From an uncultured Faecalibacterium sp. (lineage in GTDB: Bacteria > Bacillota > Clostridia > Oscillospirales > Ruminococcaceae): a DNA stretch of 64,000 nt. Made by a program: the position numbers and the translations under genes. The stretch's first letter is position 1. Each line of letters begins with the position of its first letter. Location: assembly GCA_944385995.1 (NCBI GenBank), contig CALWZL010000111.1:22550-86549 (forward strand), read 5' to 3'. Positions 1 through 8,969 of this stretch are shown here, in pieces. The notes below the pieces were generated by a model. It did no database searches and had not been told where the DNA came from. It saw nothing but the letters and a program-made list of their open reading frames with translations.

Positions 1-2
1 TC

Positions 3-383
3 AACAGTCTCCATCTGCTGCACAACAACTCCTATACAGTGAACGGCTATGCCCTGTGTGGGACCCGCGGCTGGTTGTTTGATGTGGGAGAGCCCCACGA
101 TGAAAAAGTGATGAACCGGGAGATCGGGCGGCTGCGGCTCAGCCTGGAAGCGGCCGAACCGGGTAAGGAGAAGCTGGTGTTTCTCCACTATCCGCCGGTT
201 TATACCGGGGCCGATGCACCCGAGATTGTGGCTGTCCTCAAAGAATATGGGATTCAGCGGTGTTTTTACGCCCATCTGCACGGCAAAGCGCTGCGTTTTG
301 CGGTACAGGGCGAGGTGGACGGCATCCGCTATAAACTGGTCAGCGCCGACGGACTGCGGTTTTGCCCGTATAAAATCACATGA
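3..383 (+). CDS. Metallophosphoesterase, C-terminal part (truncated by window edge)
   Basis: This is the 3' end of a calcineurin-like phosphoesterase gene; the reading frame is open from base 3, so the start lies outside the window. The visible part has late metal-ligand motifs of the family: FLHYPPVY (His in the GHxP-like block) and YAHLHG (the GHxH-like block). The N-terminal DxH and GNHE motifs are not in the window. Known members hydrolyse phosphomono- or diesters with two metal ions; the substrate cannot be told. It ends about 200 bases before trigger factor and is probably a separate unit. Confidence 0.75.
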   Translation, partial: NSLHLLHNNSYTVNGYALCGTRGWLFDVGEPHDEKVMNREIGRLRLSLEAAEPGKEKLVFLHYPPVYTGADAPEIVAVLKEYGIQRCFYAHLHGKALRFAVQGEVDGIRYKLVSADGLRFCPYKIT

Positions 384-450
384 AATGACCTGGAAAACCA
401 GTAGAAAATCCCAAAATATCAAAAAACAGCTGGCTTTTATGCAGCGAACG

Positions 451-459
451 TGTTATAAT
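451..459 (+). promoter_or_regulatory. Extended -10 promoter candidate for tig
   Basis: TGTTATAAT is an extended -10 element (TGnTATAAT). The -35 region 17 bases upstream (TGGCTT) is poor, which is usual for extended -10 promoters. It lies 130 bases before the tig start, leaving a leader with GC-rich hairpins (around 495-510 and 536-557). Sequence match only. Confidence 0.5.
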
Positions 460-588
460 AAACGCTGACGCGATTGTCGTACCCAAAGGCGCGAGCGCCG
501 TTTGGAAAAAGAAGATAGGCGCGCAGCGCAGATGCGGGGAGAGGGAGCCTCTGCCCCAGCACCAATATTTGAGCGGAGGAAAAGCAAA

Positions 589-1908
589 ATGAATCTTATC
601 AAGTGTGAAAAGCTCGAGAAGAGCATGGTCGAACTGCAGTTTTCCATCGATGCCGAGACCTATAAGAACGAGGTCCTGAAGGTCTTCCAGACCGAGGGCA
701 AGAAGTACACCGTCCAGGGCTTCCGCAAGGGCAAGGCCCCTCGTCACCTGATCGAGCGGATGTACGGTCCCGATGTCTTCACGTATGACGCCATCAACAA
801 CCTGTTCCCGACCGAGTTTGAGGCTGCTGTCAAGGCTGCCGGCATCGAGGCTGTGGGCCGTCCTGAGGTCACTGTGGATTCTGCCAGCGACGACCAGGGC
901 GCAACCCTGACCGTCAAGGTTGCTGTCAAGCCCGAAGTCAAGATCGGTGCATATTCCGGTTTGACCGTTGAAAAGACGGTCCATACTGTGCAGGAGTCGG
1001 CAGTGGATGCCGAGCTCAAGCGGGTGCAGGAGCGCAACGCTCGTGAACTGACCCGTGACGGTGCCGCCCAGAACGGCGATATCGTCGACATCGACTTTGA
1101 GGGCTTCACCGACGGTGTTGCTTTCGAGGGCGGCAAGGCTGAGCACTACAGCCTGACCCTGGGCAGCGGCAGCTTCATCCCTGGTTTTGAGGATCAGGTC
1201 GTGGGCCACTCTGCCGGCGACGAGTTCGACGTGAACGTCACCTTCCCCGAGCAGTACCAGGCTTCCGAGCTGGCCGGCAAGCCCGCTGTCTTCAAGATCA
1301 AGCTGCACGAGGTCAAGTACAAGGAGCTGCCTGCTCTGGATGATGAGCTGGCCAAGGATTGCTCCGAGTACGACACTCTGGAGGAGTTCAAGGAGTCCAT
1401 CCGCAAGTCCAACCAGGAACAGCTGGATAAGCAGGATGATCTGGCCGTTGAGAACGCTCTGGTGGATCAGGTCATCGCAGGCATGGAGGCCGAGATTCCT
1501 CAGGCTATGTACGATGTCCGCATGGATGAGTTGGTCAACGACTTTGCTTTCCGTGTGGAGCAGCAGGGCCTGAACCTGGACACCTATCTGAAGTATATGG
1601 GCCAGACCATGGAGCAGTTCCGCGCTTCCTTCATGCCGCAGGCTGAGAAGCAGGTCAAGATTCGTCTGGCTCTGGAGGCTGTCGCTGCAGCTGAGAACAT
1701 CACCGCTTCGGAGGAGGATGTCAACGCTGAGATCAAGCGGATTGCCGATCAGTACAAGATGGAAGAGGACAAGGTCCGCGAGCTGGTCAACATGGACGAG
1801 CTGAAGAAGGACCTGGCTGTCAATAAGGCCATCGACTTCATCAAGAGCCACGCCAATATCGTGGAGAAGGCCGCTGAGGCCGAAGAGAAGGCTGCCGACG
1901 CTGAGTAA
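589..1908 (+). CDS. tig: Trigger factor, ribosome-associated chaperone and peptidyl-prolyl isomerase
   Basis: Binds the ribosome exit tunnel and folds nascent chains in the cytoplasm. The 439-residue product has the ribosome-binding signature GFRKGKAP at residues 44-51, a central FKBP-type PPIase domain (roughly 155-245, with FEGFTDGVAFEGG and GSGSFIPGFEDQ), and a long helical C-terminal chaperone domain. The length is usual for the family. I chose the ATG at 589 because GGAGGA lies 9-14 bases upstream and the product then begins at the family N-terminus; the frame is open further upstream but that extension is not homologous. It heads the classic tig-clpP-clpX order and is separated from clpP by a strong hairpin. 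Confidence 0.96.
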   Translation: MNLIKCEKLEKSMVELQFSIDAETYKNEVLKVFQTEGKKYTVQGFRKGKAPRHLIERMYGPDVFTYDAINNLFPTEFEAAVKAAGIEAVGRPEVTVDSASDDQGATLTVKVAVKPEVKIGAYSGLTVEKTVHTVQESAVDAELKRVQERNARELTRDGAAQNGDIVDIDFEGFTDGVAFEGGKAEHYSLTLGSGSFIPGFEDQVVGHSAGDEFDVNVTFPEQYQASELAGKPAVFKIKLHEVKYKELPALDDELAKDCSEYDTLEEFKESIRKSNQEQLDKQDDLAVENALVDQVIAGMEAEIPQAMYDVRMDELVNDFAFRVEQQGLNLDTYLKYMGQTMEQFRASFMPQAEKQVKIRLALEAVAAAENITASEEDVNAEIKRIADQYKMEEDKVRELVNMDELKKDLAVNKAIDFIKSHANIVEKAAEAEEKAADAE

Positions 1909-1975
1909 TTGCCGCCGGTGAGCTGAGCGAAGGCAGAAACTGTACCTCAGTACACTGCCTGTGCACATGTTGTTG

Positions 1976-2021
1976 AAATTGACCGATGCGGCGGTTTTAG
2001 GATGCCGCATCGGTCAATTTT
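1976..2021 (+). terminator. Hairpin terminator between tig and clpP
   Basis: Perfect 15-bp inverted repeat (ATTGACCGATGCGGC at 1978-1992 and its complement at 2004-2018) with an 11-base loop, extendable by A-T pairs and ending in TTTT. It probably reduces rather than abolishes read-through, since clpP follows 45 bases later without a clear promoter of its own. Confidence 0.8.
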
Positions 2022-2065
2022 GCAAAAATCGCGAAACAAATTTGATTTTCAGGAGGCGAACTGTT

Positions 2066-2665
2066 ATGAGTTTTGTTCCTTATGTTGTAGAACAGACGGC
2101 CCACGGAGAGCGCTCTTACGATATTTTCTCCCGTCTGCTGAACGACCGCATCATCGTCCTGAGCGAGGATGTCAATGATACTTCTGCAAGCCTGGTTGTC
2201 GCCCAGCTGCTGTACCTTGAGGGGCAGGACCCGGACAAGGACATCAGCCTGTATATCAACAGCCCTGGCGGCTCCATCAGTGCAGGCATGGCCATCCACG
2301 ACACCATGCACTATATCAAGTGCGATGTCTCCACCATCTGCATGGGTATGGCTGCCTCGATGGGCGCATTCCTGCTGGCCAGCGGTACCAAGGGCAAGCG
2401 CTTTGCTCTGCCCAACTCGGAGATTCTGATCCATCAGCCTCTGATCGCTGGCGGGCAGGGGGGCGGCCTCTCGGGCCAGGCCACCGATATCAAGATTCAT
2501 GCCGACCACATCGTCTACCTGCGCGACAAGATCAACGGCCTGCTCAGCGAGTATACCGGCCAGCCCATCGAGCGGGTCCGGCAGGACACCGAGCGGGACA
2601 ACTATATGACTGCTCTGCAGGCCAAGGAATATGGCCTGGTGGATGATGTCATCACCACACGCTGA
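2066..2665 (+). CDS. clpP: ATP-dependent Clp protease proteolytic subunit
   Basis: Serine peptidase that forms the tetradecameric barrel fed by ClpX or ClpA/C ATPases. The 199-residue product has the catalytic Ser98 in GMAASMG, His123 in ILIHQPL and a matching Asp174, plus the oxyanion segment SPGGSISAG. Length and motifs are typical. The ATG at 2066 has AGGAGG 9-14 bases upstream; the upstream in-frame extension would run through the terminator hairpin and is rejected. clpX follows 45 bases downstream, so the two are likely co-transcribed. Confidence 0.97.
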   Translation: MSFVPYVVEQTAHGERSYDIFSRLLNDRIIVLSEDVNDTSASLVVAQLLYLEGQDPDKDISLYINSPGGSISAGMAIHDTMHYIKCDVSTICMGMAASMGAFLLASGTKGKRFALPNSEILIHQPLIAGGQGGGLSGQATDIKIHADHIVYLRDKINGLLSEYTGQPIERVRQDTERDNYMTALQAKEYGLVDDVITTR

Positions 2666-2710
2666 ACCGCTGGCTGAGCGCAGAAACGCACAATAAAGGA
2701 AAGTACAGCT

Positions 2711-4042
2711 ATGGCAAATAACAATTCCGGCAGAGATAAAAACGAAAAAGATCTTGTTTGCAGCTTCTGCGGCAAGCATCAGGACGAAGTCGAGCGGATG
2801 ATTATCGGGCCCGGCGTCAATATCTGCAGTGAGTGCATCAACCTGTGCTACGATCTGCTGGGCGAAAAGCCTGACCGCTCCAGCGGCAACCGGCCCAATC
2901 GCGGCGGGGCTCCCAATGCCCGGAGCCGGATACAGCCGGCTGTGCCCGCTCAGATCAATATCATGACCCCCGAAGAAATCAAGGAGGGTCTGGATCAGTA
3001 TGTCATCGGACAGGATGACGCCAAGCGGGTCCTGTCGGTCTCGGTGTACAACCATTACAAGCGGATCATGAGCGGGAAGGGGAATGACGTAGAACTACAG
3101 AAGTCCAACGTCCTGTTGCTGGGGCCTTCCGGCGTGGGCAAGACCCTGCTGGCACAGACTTTGGCCCGGATGCTGGGCGTCCCCTTTGCCATTGCGGACG
3201 CCACCACCCTGACGGAGGCGGGCTATGTGGGTGAGGATGTGGAGAACATCCTTCTGAAGCTGATCCAAGCAGCGGATTTCGACGTGCAGCGGGCTCAGAT
3301 TGGCATCATCTACATCGATGAAATCGACAAGATCACCCGCAAGAGCGAAAATCCTTCCATCACCCGCGACGTGGGCGGTGAGGGTGTACAGCAGGCTCTG
3401 CTGAAAATTCTGGAGGGTACGGTCAGCAACGTCCCGCCCCAGGGCGGCCGCAAACATCCCCAACAGGAATTCATCCAGATCGATACCACCAACATCCTGT
3501 TTATCTGCGGCGGCGCCTTTGACGGACTGGACAAATACATCCAGCGCCGTACCGACAACTCCGCTCTGGGCTTTGGCAGCACTTTGAAGGACAATTCTTC
3601 TGATGCACAGAAAGCTCTGCTGCGGAAGGTGGAGCCTCACGACCTGGTGAAGTTTGGTTTGATTCCTGAATTGATCGGTCGTCTGCCGGTCATTACCGTT
3701 CTGGATGACCTGGATGAGGAAACTCTGGTTCGAGTTCTGAAGGAGCCCAAGAATAGTCTGGTCAAGCAGTACAAAGCCCTGCTTGGGATGGACAACGTGG
3801 ATCTGGTCTTTACCGATGATGCACTGCGTGCCATCGCCCGCAAGACCATCGAGCGCAAGAGCGGCGCCCGCGGCCTGCGCAGCGTGATGGAAAATCTCCT
3901 GATGCCGGTGATGTACGCAGTTCCCAGCGATCCCACCATCGTCCGGGTCACCATCGATCAGGACACCGTGGAAGGCGGCGAACCTCATATGGAATACGGC
4001 GCCGTCCGCAAGCGCTATAAAAATCAGATTTCGGTGAGCTGA
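2711..4042 (+). CDS. clpX: ATP-dependent Clp protease ATP-binding subunit ClpX
   Basis: AAA+ unfoldase that recognises substrates and threads them into ClpP. The 443-residue product has the N-terminal zinc-binding domain (Cys17, Cys20, Cys39, Cys42), Walker A GPSGVGKT near residues 138-145, Walker B IIYIDEID near 199-206, the sensor region and a ClpP-contacting IGF-like loop within the usual place ([10 protein letters not shown]-type segment reads [13 protein letters not shown]). Start ATG has AAAGGA upstream. Last gene of the tig-clpPX cluster; a terminator follows. Confidence 0.97.
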   Translation: MANNNSGRDKNEKDLVCSFCGKHQDEVERMIIGPGVNICSECINLCYDLLGEKPDRSSGNRPNRGGAPNARSRIQPAVPAQINIMTPEEIKEGLDQYVIGQDDAKRVLSVSVYNHYKRIMSGKGNDVELQKSNVLLLGPSGVGKTLLAQTLARMLGVPFAIADATTLTEAGYVGEDVENILLKLIQAADFDVQRAQIGIIYIDEIDKITRKSENPSITRDVGGEGVQQALLKILEGTVSNVPPQGGRKHPQQEFIQIDTTNILFICGGAFDGLDKYIQRRTDNSALGFGSTLKDNSSDAQKALLRKVEPHDLVKFGLIPELIGRLPVITVLDDLDEETLVRVLKEPKNSLVKQYKALLGMDNVDLVFTDDALRAIARKTIERKSGARGLRSVMENLLMPVMYAVPSDPTIVRVTIDQDTVEGGEPHMEYGAVRKRYKNQISVS

Positions 4043-4075
4043 GTTTCATGGAATCTTTGCCCGGCCGGGGACCCC

Positions 4076-4099
4076 AAAAGCCTCCGGTTGGGCTTTTTT
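4076..4099 (+). terminator. Rho-independent terminator after clpX
   Basis: AAAAGCC (4076-4082), an 8-base loop and GGCTTTT, continuing as a run of six T. It ends the tig-clpP-clpX unit. Confidence 0.8.
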
Positions 4100-4111
4100 C
4101 GTGTAAAATTC

Positions 4112-4140
4112 TTGTTTCTCAAGGCAAAGTGTACTATAAT
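4112..4140 (+). promoter_or_regulatory. Sigma-A promoter for the aminotransferase gene
   Basis: TTGTTT (4112-4117), 17-base spacer, TATAAT (4135-4140). It sits just after the clpX terminator and about 110 bases before the next start codon, so the aminotransferase is its own unit. Confidence 0.75.
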
Positions 4141-4258
4141 AATAAAGTCTGGGATCGTGCCGGCAGACCCGGCCGATGGAAAGGTATTTCTGCCGCACTT
4201 CCTCTGGCAGGGAGGCTGCGGCCGTGGGCAAAGAAAGTATAGTAAAGGAGTACTTGAT

Positions 4259-5539
4259 ATGGCAAATTATCTGGAGATGAGCACCGAAGAACTGCAGGCA
4301 GAGGAGAACCAGCTGCGCACCGCCTATCAGAACTTTAAAAACATGGGTTTGAAGCTGAACATGGCCCGTGGCAAGCCCGGCCCTCACCAGATGGATCTGG
4401 CGATGGATCTGTTCAAAACCACCGATTATACCGCTGAGGACGGCACCGACGCCCGCAACTATGGCAATCTGGAGGGGCTGTATGAGGCCCGCAGACTGTT
4501 CGGCGAAGTGATGGGCGTCAAGCCGGAGAACGTCTTTGTGGGCGGCAACTCCAGCCTGCAGCTGATGTATTTCCTGGTGAGCATTGGCTACACCTTTGGC
4601 TTCCCTGAGTCTCCCTGTCCCTGGTCCCAGGTGGATCACCCCAAGTTCCTCTGCCCGGTGCCTGGCTATGACCGCCACTTCCGCATCACCGAAGAGTTCG
4701 GCATCGACATGATTAATATCCCCATGACCCCGGAAGGCCCCGATATGGATATGGTGGAAAAGCTGGTGGCCGAAGATCCCACCATCAAGGGAATTTGGTG
4801 CGTGCCCCAGTATTCCAACCCCGATGGCTATACCTACAGCGACGAAACGGTGCGCCGCTTCGCTTCCATGAAGACCGCCGCGCCTGATTTCAAGATTTTC
4901 TGGGATGAAGCTTACATTGTTCATCATCTGACCGACGAGATCATTGAGACGCCGGTCCTGCTGGAAGAGAGCAAGCCCTATGGCAATGAGGACCGTGTGT
5001 TTATGTTCACTTCCACCAGTAAGATCACCTTCCCTGGTGCTGGTGTTTCGGCTCTGGCCTGCAGCGACAACATGATGAAGTATGTCTGCAAGCGCTTTGA
5101 AGTCATGATTATCAGCTACGATAAGATGAACCAGCTGCGTCATGTGCGTTTCCTGAAAAACAAGGCCGGCGTGCTGGCTCACATGCTCAAGCATCGCCGC
5201 CGTCTGGTGCCCTGCTTTGATGCGGTCAAGACCACCTTTGCCCAGAAGCTGACCCCCTGCGGCAACATCGCCCATTGGACCAATCCCAAGGGCGGCTATT
5301 TCATCAGCCTGTATGTGATGCCTGGCTGCGCCAAGCGGGTTGCCCAGCTGTGCAAGGAGGCTGGTCTGGTGTTGACGGGCGCCGGCGCTTCCTTCCCGTA
5401 CGGCAAGGACCCCGAAGATTCTCATCTGCGCATTGCACCTACCTATCCCAGCCTGAGCGAGGTGGAGCAGGCCTCGGAGCTGCTGACCATCTGCACCCGG
5501 CTGGCCACGGTTGAGCATCTGCTCGCAAATAAGGCCTGA
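4259..5539 (+). CDS. PLP-dependent aminotransferase, type Ic aspartate/alanine-like family
   Basis: Fold-type I aminotransferase of the bacterial type Ic aspartate aminotransferase family (PF12897-like), 426 residues. Visible features: LNMARGKPGP near the N-terminus (substrate carboxylate region), NYGNLEGL, GGNSSLQLMY (cofactor phosphate binding), FWDEAYIVHHL (PLP-ring Asp/Tyr region) and the Schiff-base lysine Lys255 in STSKITFPG. Family members transfer the amino group between aspartate or similar donors and 2-oxoglutarate; the exact substrate is not visible. Start ATG follows AAAGGAG. It has its own promoter and is not part of an obvious pathway operon here. Confidence 0.85.
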   Translation: MANYLEMSTEELQAEENQLRTAYQNFKNMGLKLNMARGKPGPHQMDLAMDLFKTTDYTAEDGTDARNYGNLEGLYEARRLFGEVMGVKPENVFVGGNSSLQLMYFLVSIGYTFGFPESPCPWSQVDHPKFLCPVPGYDRHFRITEEFGIDMINIPMTPEGPDMDMVEKLVAEDPTIKGIWCVPQYSNPDGYTYSDETVRRFASMKTAAPDFKIFWDEAYIVHHLTDEIIETPVLLEESKPYGNEDRVFMFTSTSKITFPGAGVSALACSDNMMKYVCKRFEVMIISYDKMNQLRHVRFLKNKAGVLAHMLKHRRRLVPCFDAVKTTFAQKLTPCGNIAHWTNPKGGYFISLYVMPGCAKRVAQLCKEAGLVLTGAGASFPYGKDPEDSHLRIAPTYPSLSEVEQASELLTICTRLATVEHLLANKA

Positions 5540-5558
5540 GCCTCTGGCTTGAGGCCGG

Positions 5559-5614
5559 TCTGAAAAGTCCCCCAGCGCTTTGCAGCCAATGTTCGGCCTG
5601 TTTGACTTTTCAGA
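5559..5614 (+). repeat. Long-loop inverted repeat after the aminotransferase
   Basis: Perfect 11-bp arms (TCTGAAAAGTC at 5559-5569 and GACTTTTCAGA at 5604-5614) separated by 34 bases. There is no T tract after it. It could be a weak terminator or a structured leader of secDF; nothing else is seen in this 134-base gap. Confidence 0.5.
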
Positions 5615-5673
5615 TACATCCTGAAAAATCTCCTCTGTCCGTCCGGGAAACCGGCGGGCGGGAGGTTATTTAA

Positions 5674-8013
5674 TTGGGAGGTTTCCAAAATTTTATGAAG
5701 ACAAAAGGCAGAGCATGGCATCTCGTGGTCACGGTGCTGCTGATCGTGGTATTTGCAATTACCGCGTTTTTCGGCGTGTCGGTGAAGTACGGAGATGTGA
5801 CCACCACCTACATCAAGGGCGTATCAGATATCCGCTTCGGCGTGGATATCAAGGGCGGCGTCAATGTGACGTTCCTCCCTTCGGACGGCTTTGATGCCAC
5901 CGACGAGCAGCTCGACGCGGCCCAGTCGGTCATCGAGAATCGTCTGGTTGCCCTGAATATCACCGACTATGAGCTCTATGCAGACTACAACCAGGACAGC
6001 CTGATTCTGGAGTTTCCCTGGCAGTCGGACGAGACCGAATTTGATCCCGAAGCGGCCATCCAGGAGATCGGCACCACCGCATACCTGACCTTCCGGGAGG
6101 GGAGCAGTGCCGACGGCACCCTGATTCTGGATGGTTCCAGCGTCGAAACCGCCACCGCCCAATATGGTCCGGTCACCAATGGCGGTGCCTCTGAGTATTA
6201 TGTGGCACTGGAGTTCGATGCAGATGGCGCGGCAGCCTTCAGCGACGCTACCACCCGCCTGTATCAGGAGGGCGGCACCATCAGCATTTGGCTGGACGAT
6301 CAAAACATCAGTGTAGCTACTGTCAATGCAGCCATTACCGATGGTAAGGCGGTCATCACCGGTTCCAACTTTACCCGGGATGACGTGGTCACCCTGGCCC
6401 GCCAGATCAATTCCGGCGCACTGCCCTTTGCTCTGACGGTGGACAGCTACTCCACCATCAGCCCCACCCTGGGCGAAAACAGCCTGGAGGCCATGGTCTA
6501 TGCGGGTATCATTGCATTCATCCTGATCTTTGTCATCATGATTGCTATGTACCGTCTGCCCGGCGTTCTGGCCTGTGTGGCTTTGCTGGGTCAGGTGGCC
6601 GCAACGCTGGCTTTTGTCTCTGGCTACTTCCCGGTGTTCAACAGCTTCACCCTGACTCTGCCCGGCATTGCCGGTATCATTCTGGCCATCGGTATGGGTG
6701 TTGACGCCAACGTCATCACCGCAGAGCGAATCAAAGAGGAACTGCGCAGCGGAAAATCTCTCCCCGGCGCCCTCAAGAGCGGCTTTGCCCGCGGCCTGAC
6801 CCCTGTCATCGACGGCAATGTCACCATCGTGATTGTGGCCATCGTCCTGATGGGTGCATTTGGTCCTACCGACGGTATCTTTGCCCGGCTGCTGAACTTC
6901 GTGTTCTTTGCTTTCGGCGCATCGACAGCCGGCACCATCTATGCTTTCGGTTATACGCTGCTCACCGGCGTCCTGCTGAACTTTGTGTTCGGTGTGTTCT
7001 GCACCCGCGTGATGATTGCAGGTGCTGCCTCCATCAAGGCTCTGCAGAACCCCTGGCTGTACGGTGCAGACAAGGAGAAAAAGGAACCCAAGAAGATCGA
7101 CTTTGTCGGCAAGCGCAAGGCCTTCCTTACGTTCTCTACCTGCCTGATGGCAGCCATCGTGCTCTGTGCCGTGGTATTGGGTGTCAAGATGGACACCGAG
7201 TTCACAGGTGGCGCTATGATTACCCTGAGCTATGAAGGCACGCCGGATCTCTCGATGGTCCAGCAGACCGCCGAAACCGCTCTAAACAGCACCGACCTGA
7301 CCGTCCAGACCGGCGAAAATGTCGCCACCGGTGAGGCTACCCTCAAGATTTCGATGCCCGGCCGTGAGACAGTTACCACTGATCAGGTCACCGGACTGCT
7401 GGACAATCTGGATGAGAGCTTCCCCGACAACCATTTCGCCCAGCTCTCTCTGAGCAATGTCAGCCCGGCCATGGGCACCCGCTTCCTCCAGAAGAGTCTG
7501 GTGGCGGTTATCTTTGCCCTGGCCCTGATCCTGATTTACATTGCCTTCCGCTTTAAGAATATCGGCGGCCTGACTGGCGGTGCCATGGCAATTCTGGCTC
7601 TGTTGAATGACCTGATGGTGATTTTTGGCGTCTTTGTAGTACTGCGTGCACCGCTGGACGGCAACTTTATTGCGGCTCTGCTGACCATCCTGGGCTATTC
7701 GGTCAACGATACCGTTGTCATCTACGACCGTATCCGTGAAAACCGCAAGCTTCTGGGCAAAAAGGCTCCCTTTGGTGAGCTGGTCAACCTCTCTTTGAAC
7801 CAGTCTCTCCGCCGTACCCTGATGACCACCATCACTACGGTGGCCGCTTTGGCTGTGATGTGCATTGTCTCGGTGCTCTATGGTCTGGACAGCATCTTCA
7901 CCTTTGCGTTCCCCCTGATGATGGGTATGGTCAGCGGCGTCTACACCTCGCTGTGTGTTTCTACCTCGGCGTGGGTAACCTGGACCAGTCGAAAGAACAA
8001 GCAGAAGGATTGA
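5674..8013 (+). CDS. secDF: Fused protein-export membrane protein SecDF
   Basis: Uses the proton gradient to help the Sec translocon release exported proteins. A single 779-residue chain carries SecD (N-terminal TM helix, periplasmic P1 region with DIRFGVDIKGGV, then six-TM block with GMGVDANVITAERIKEE) and, from about residue 480, SecF (VKMDTEFTGGAMI, then YSVNDTVVIYDRIRENR). Fusion is common in Firmicutes. Two starts are possible: TTG at 5674 with GGAGGT seven bases upstream, or ATG at 5695 (MKTKGRAWH) with GGGAGG about 13 bases upstream; spacing favours the first, codon preference the second. yajC, the partner subunit, is at 39 kb. Confidence 0.95.
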   Translation: MGGFQNFMKTKGRAWHLVVTVLLIVVFAITAFFGVSVKYGDVTTTYIKGVSDIRFGVDIKGGVNVTFLPSDGFDATDEQLDAAQSVIENRLVALNITDYELYADYNQDSLILEFPWQSDETEFDPEAAIQEIGTTAYLTFREGSSADGTLILDGSSVETATAQYGPVTNGGASEYYVALEFDADGAAAFSDATTRLYQEGGTISIWLDDQNISVATVNAAITDGKAVITGSNFTRDDVVTLARQINSGALPFALTVDSYSTISPTLGENSLEAMVYAGIIAFILIFVIMIAMYRLPGVLACVALLGQVAATLAFVSGYFPVFNSFTLTLPGIAGIILAIGMGVDANVITAERIKEELRSGKSLPGALKSGFARGLTPVIDGNVTIVIVAIVLMGAFGPTDGIFARLLNFVFFAFGASTAGTIYAFGYTLLTGVLLNFVFGVFCTRVMIAGAASIKALQNPWLYGADKEKKEPKKIDFVGKRKAFLTFSTCLMAAIVLCAVVLGVKMDTEFTGGAMITLSYEGTPDLSMVQQTAETALNSTDLTVQTGENVATGEATLKISMPGRETVTTDQVTGLLDNLDESFPDNHFAQLSLSNVSPAMGTRFLQKSLVAVIFALALILIYIAFRFKNIGGLTGGAMAILALLNDLMVIFGVFVVLRAPLDGNFIAALLTILGYSVNDTVVIYDRIRENRKLLGKKAPFGELVNLSLNQSLRRTLMTTITTVAALAVMCIVSVLYGLDSIFTFAFPLMMGMVSGVYTSLCVSTSAWVTWTSRKNKQKD

Positions 8014-8062
8014 TTCCTTGCCTGATCTGATTGGACCACTTTGATATGATGGAGGACACCCT

Positions 8063-8524
8063 ATGAAATGCCCCTACTGCGGCGGCGAAGAGTCCAAGGT
8101 GATTGATTCCCGCCCGACCGAAGACGGCGAGCGGATTCGCCGCCGCCGTGAGTGCCTGGCCTGCCACAAACGGTTCACCACCTATGAGGCCGTGGAGACG
8201 CTGCCTTTGATGGTCATCAAGAAAAACAACTCACGGGAGCCCTTCGACCGTCAGAAAGTTCTGAACGGGATGCTCCGCTCCTGTGCACAGCGGCCGGTCA
8301 GTTATGAACAGCTGGAACAGGCTGTCAGCAACATCGAGCAGACTCTGCTCAGCAACTATGACCGTGAGGTCAGCAGTGTGCAGATCGGTGAACTGGCGAT
8401 GCAGGAACTGAAAAAGATCGATGAAGTAGCCTATGTGCGTTTTGCCTCGGTCTACCGCCGCTTTGCGGATGTGGAGAGTTTCATTGCTGAACTGGAACAG
8501 CTGATGAAGGACCGCAAGTCCTGA
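8063..8524 (+). CDS. nrdR: Transcriptional repressor NrdR
   Basis: Zinc- and ATP/dATP-binding repressor of ribonucleotide reductase genes. The 153-residue product has the N-terminal zinc ribbon (Cys3, Cys6, Cys31, Cys34), the DSRP and RRRREC segments, and the ATP-cone (VIKKNNSREPFDRQKV onward). Length is standard. ATG follows GGAGG in ATGGAGGACACC. No nrd gene lies nearby. A strong bidirectional terminator separates it from the convergent DUF4363 gene. Confidence 0.96.
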   Translation: MKCPYCGGEESKVIDSRPTEDGERIRRRRECLACHKRFTTYEAVETLPLMVIKKNNSREPFDRQKVLNGMLRSCAQRPVSYEQLEQAVSNIEQTLLSNYDREVSSVQIGELAMQELKKIDEVAYVRFASVYRRFADVESFIAELEQLMKDRKS

Positions 8525-8536
8525 GCCATTCACTAC

Positions 8537-8585
8537 AAACGAAGAACAGCCCGGATGCAGACAGCATCCGGGCTGTTCTTCGTTT
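8537..8585. terminator. Bidirectional terminator between nrdR and the DUF4363 gene
   Basis: A 22-bp perfect stem (core CGAAGAACAGCCCGGATGC and its complement) with loop AGACA, flanked by AAA and TTT so that it can act on both strands. It sits between two converging genes. Confidence 0.9.
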
Positions 8586-8596
8586 ACAAATCAATT

Positions 8597-8965
8597 TCAC
8601 AGCCAGCGGCGGGTCAGCCAATCGATCTTTTCCGCCTGAAAAGCTGCCCGTCCCAATTCGCCTCGCGCTTCTTCTTCGGCATTCTCCGCCAGATAATTGG
8701 CGGCAGCCCGCAAACTGGTTTCCAGTTCCACAAAGTCTTCGACGCGCAGATAGAGGACACTGCCACGCCACATCTTTTCGCAGAGGTCAGCTCCATCCAG
8801 AACAGCCTGATGAGCCGCAGGCAAATCATCCTGGTCCAGGGCATCTGATGCCGTCTCAACCTGCGTCCTCACCTCATCCGCAAAAGCTCGCACCTGGTAG
8901 GTACTGTAACCTGTCAGCAGCAAAATCCCCACTGCGATCGCGAGACACAGCCAGATCCGCTTCAT
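8597..8965 (-). CDS. DUF4363 family membrane-anchored protein
   Basis: 122 residues with one N-terminal hydrophobic segment (about residues 4-20, WLCLAIAVGILLLTGYS) followed by a helical, acidic extracytoplasmic part. This matches the DUF4363 family, which in Clostridia is usually encoded directly downstream of a DUF421 protein, as here. Its role is unknown. Start ATG has AAAAGGAG upstream, inside the end of the DUF421 gene, so the pair is translated together. Confidence 0.7.
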   Translation of the reverse strand: MKRIWLCLAIAVGILLLTGYSTYQVRAFADEVRTQVETASDALDQDDLPAAHQAVLDGADLCEKMWRGSVLYLRVEDFVELETSLRAAANYLAENAEEEARGELGRAAFQAEKIDWLTRRWL

Positions 8966-8969
8966 GGTA

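Noticed and set aside
376-2010. 544-residue open frame opposite tig
   Set aside because: Antisense shadow of trigger factor caused by GC-rich codon bias; low-complexity leucine-rich translation and no SD.
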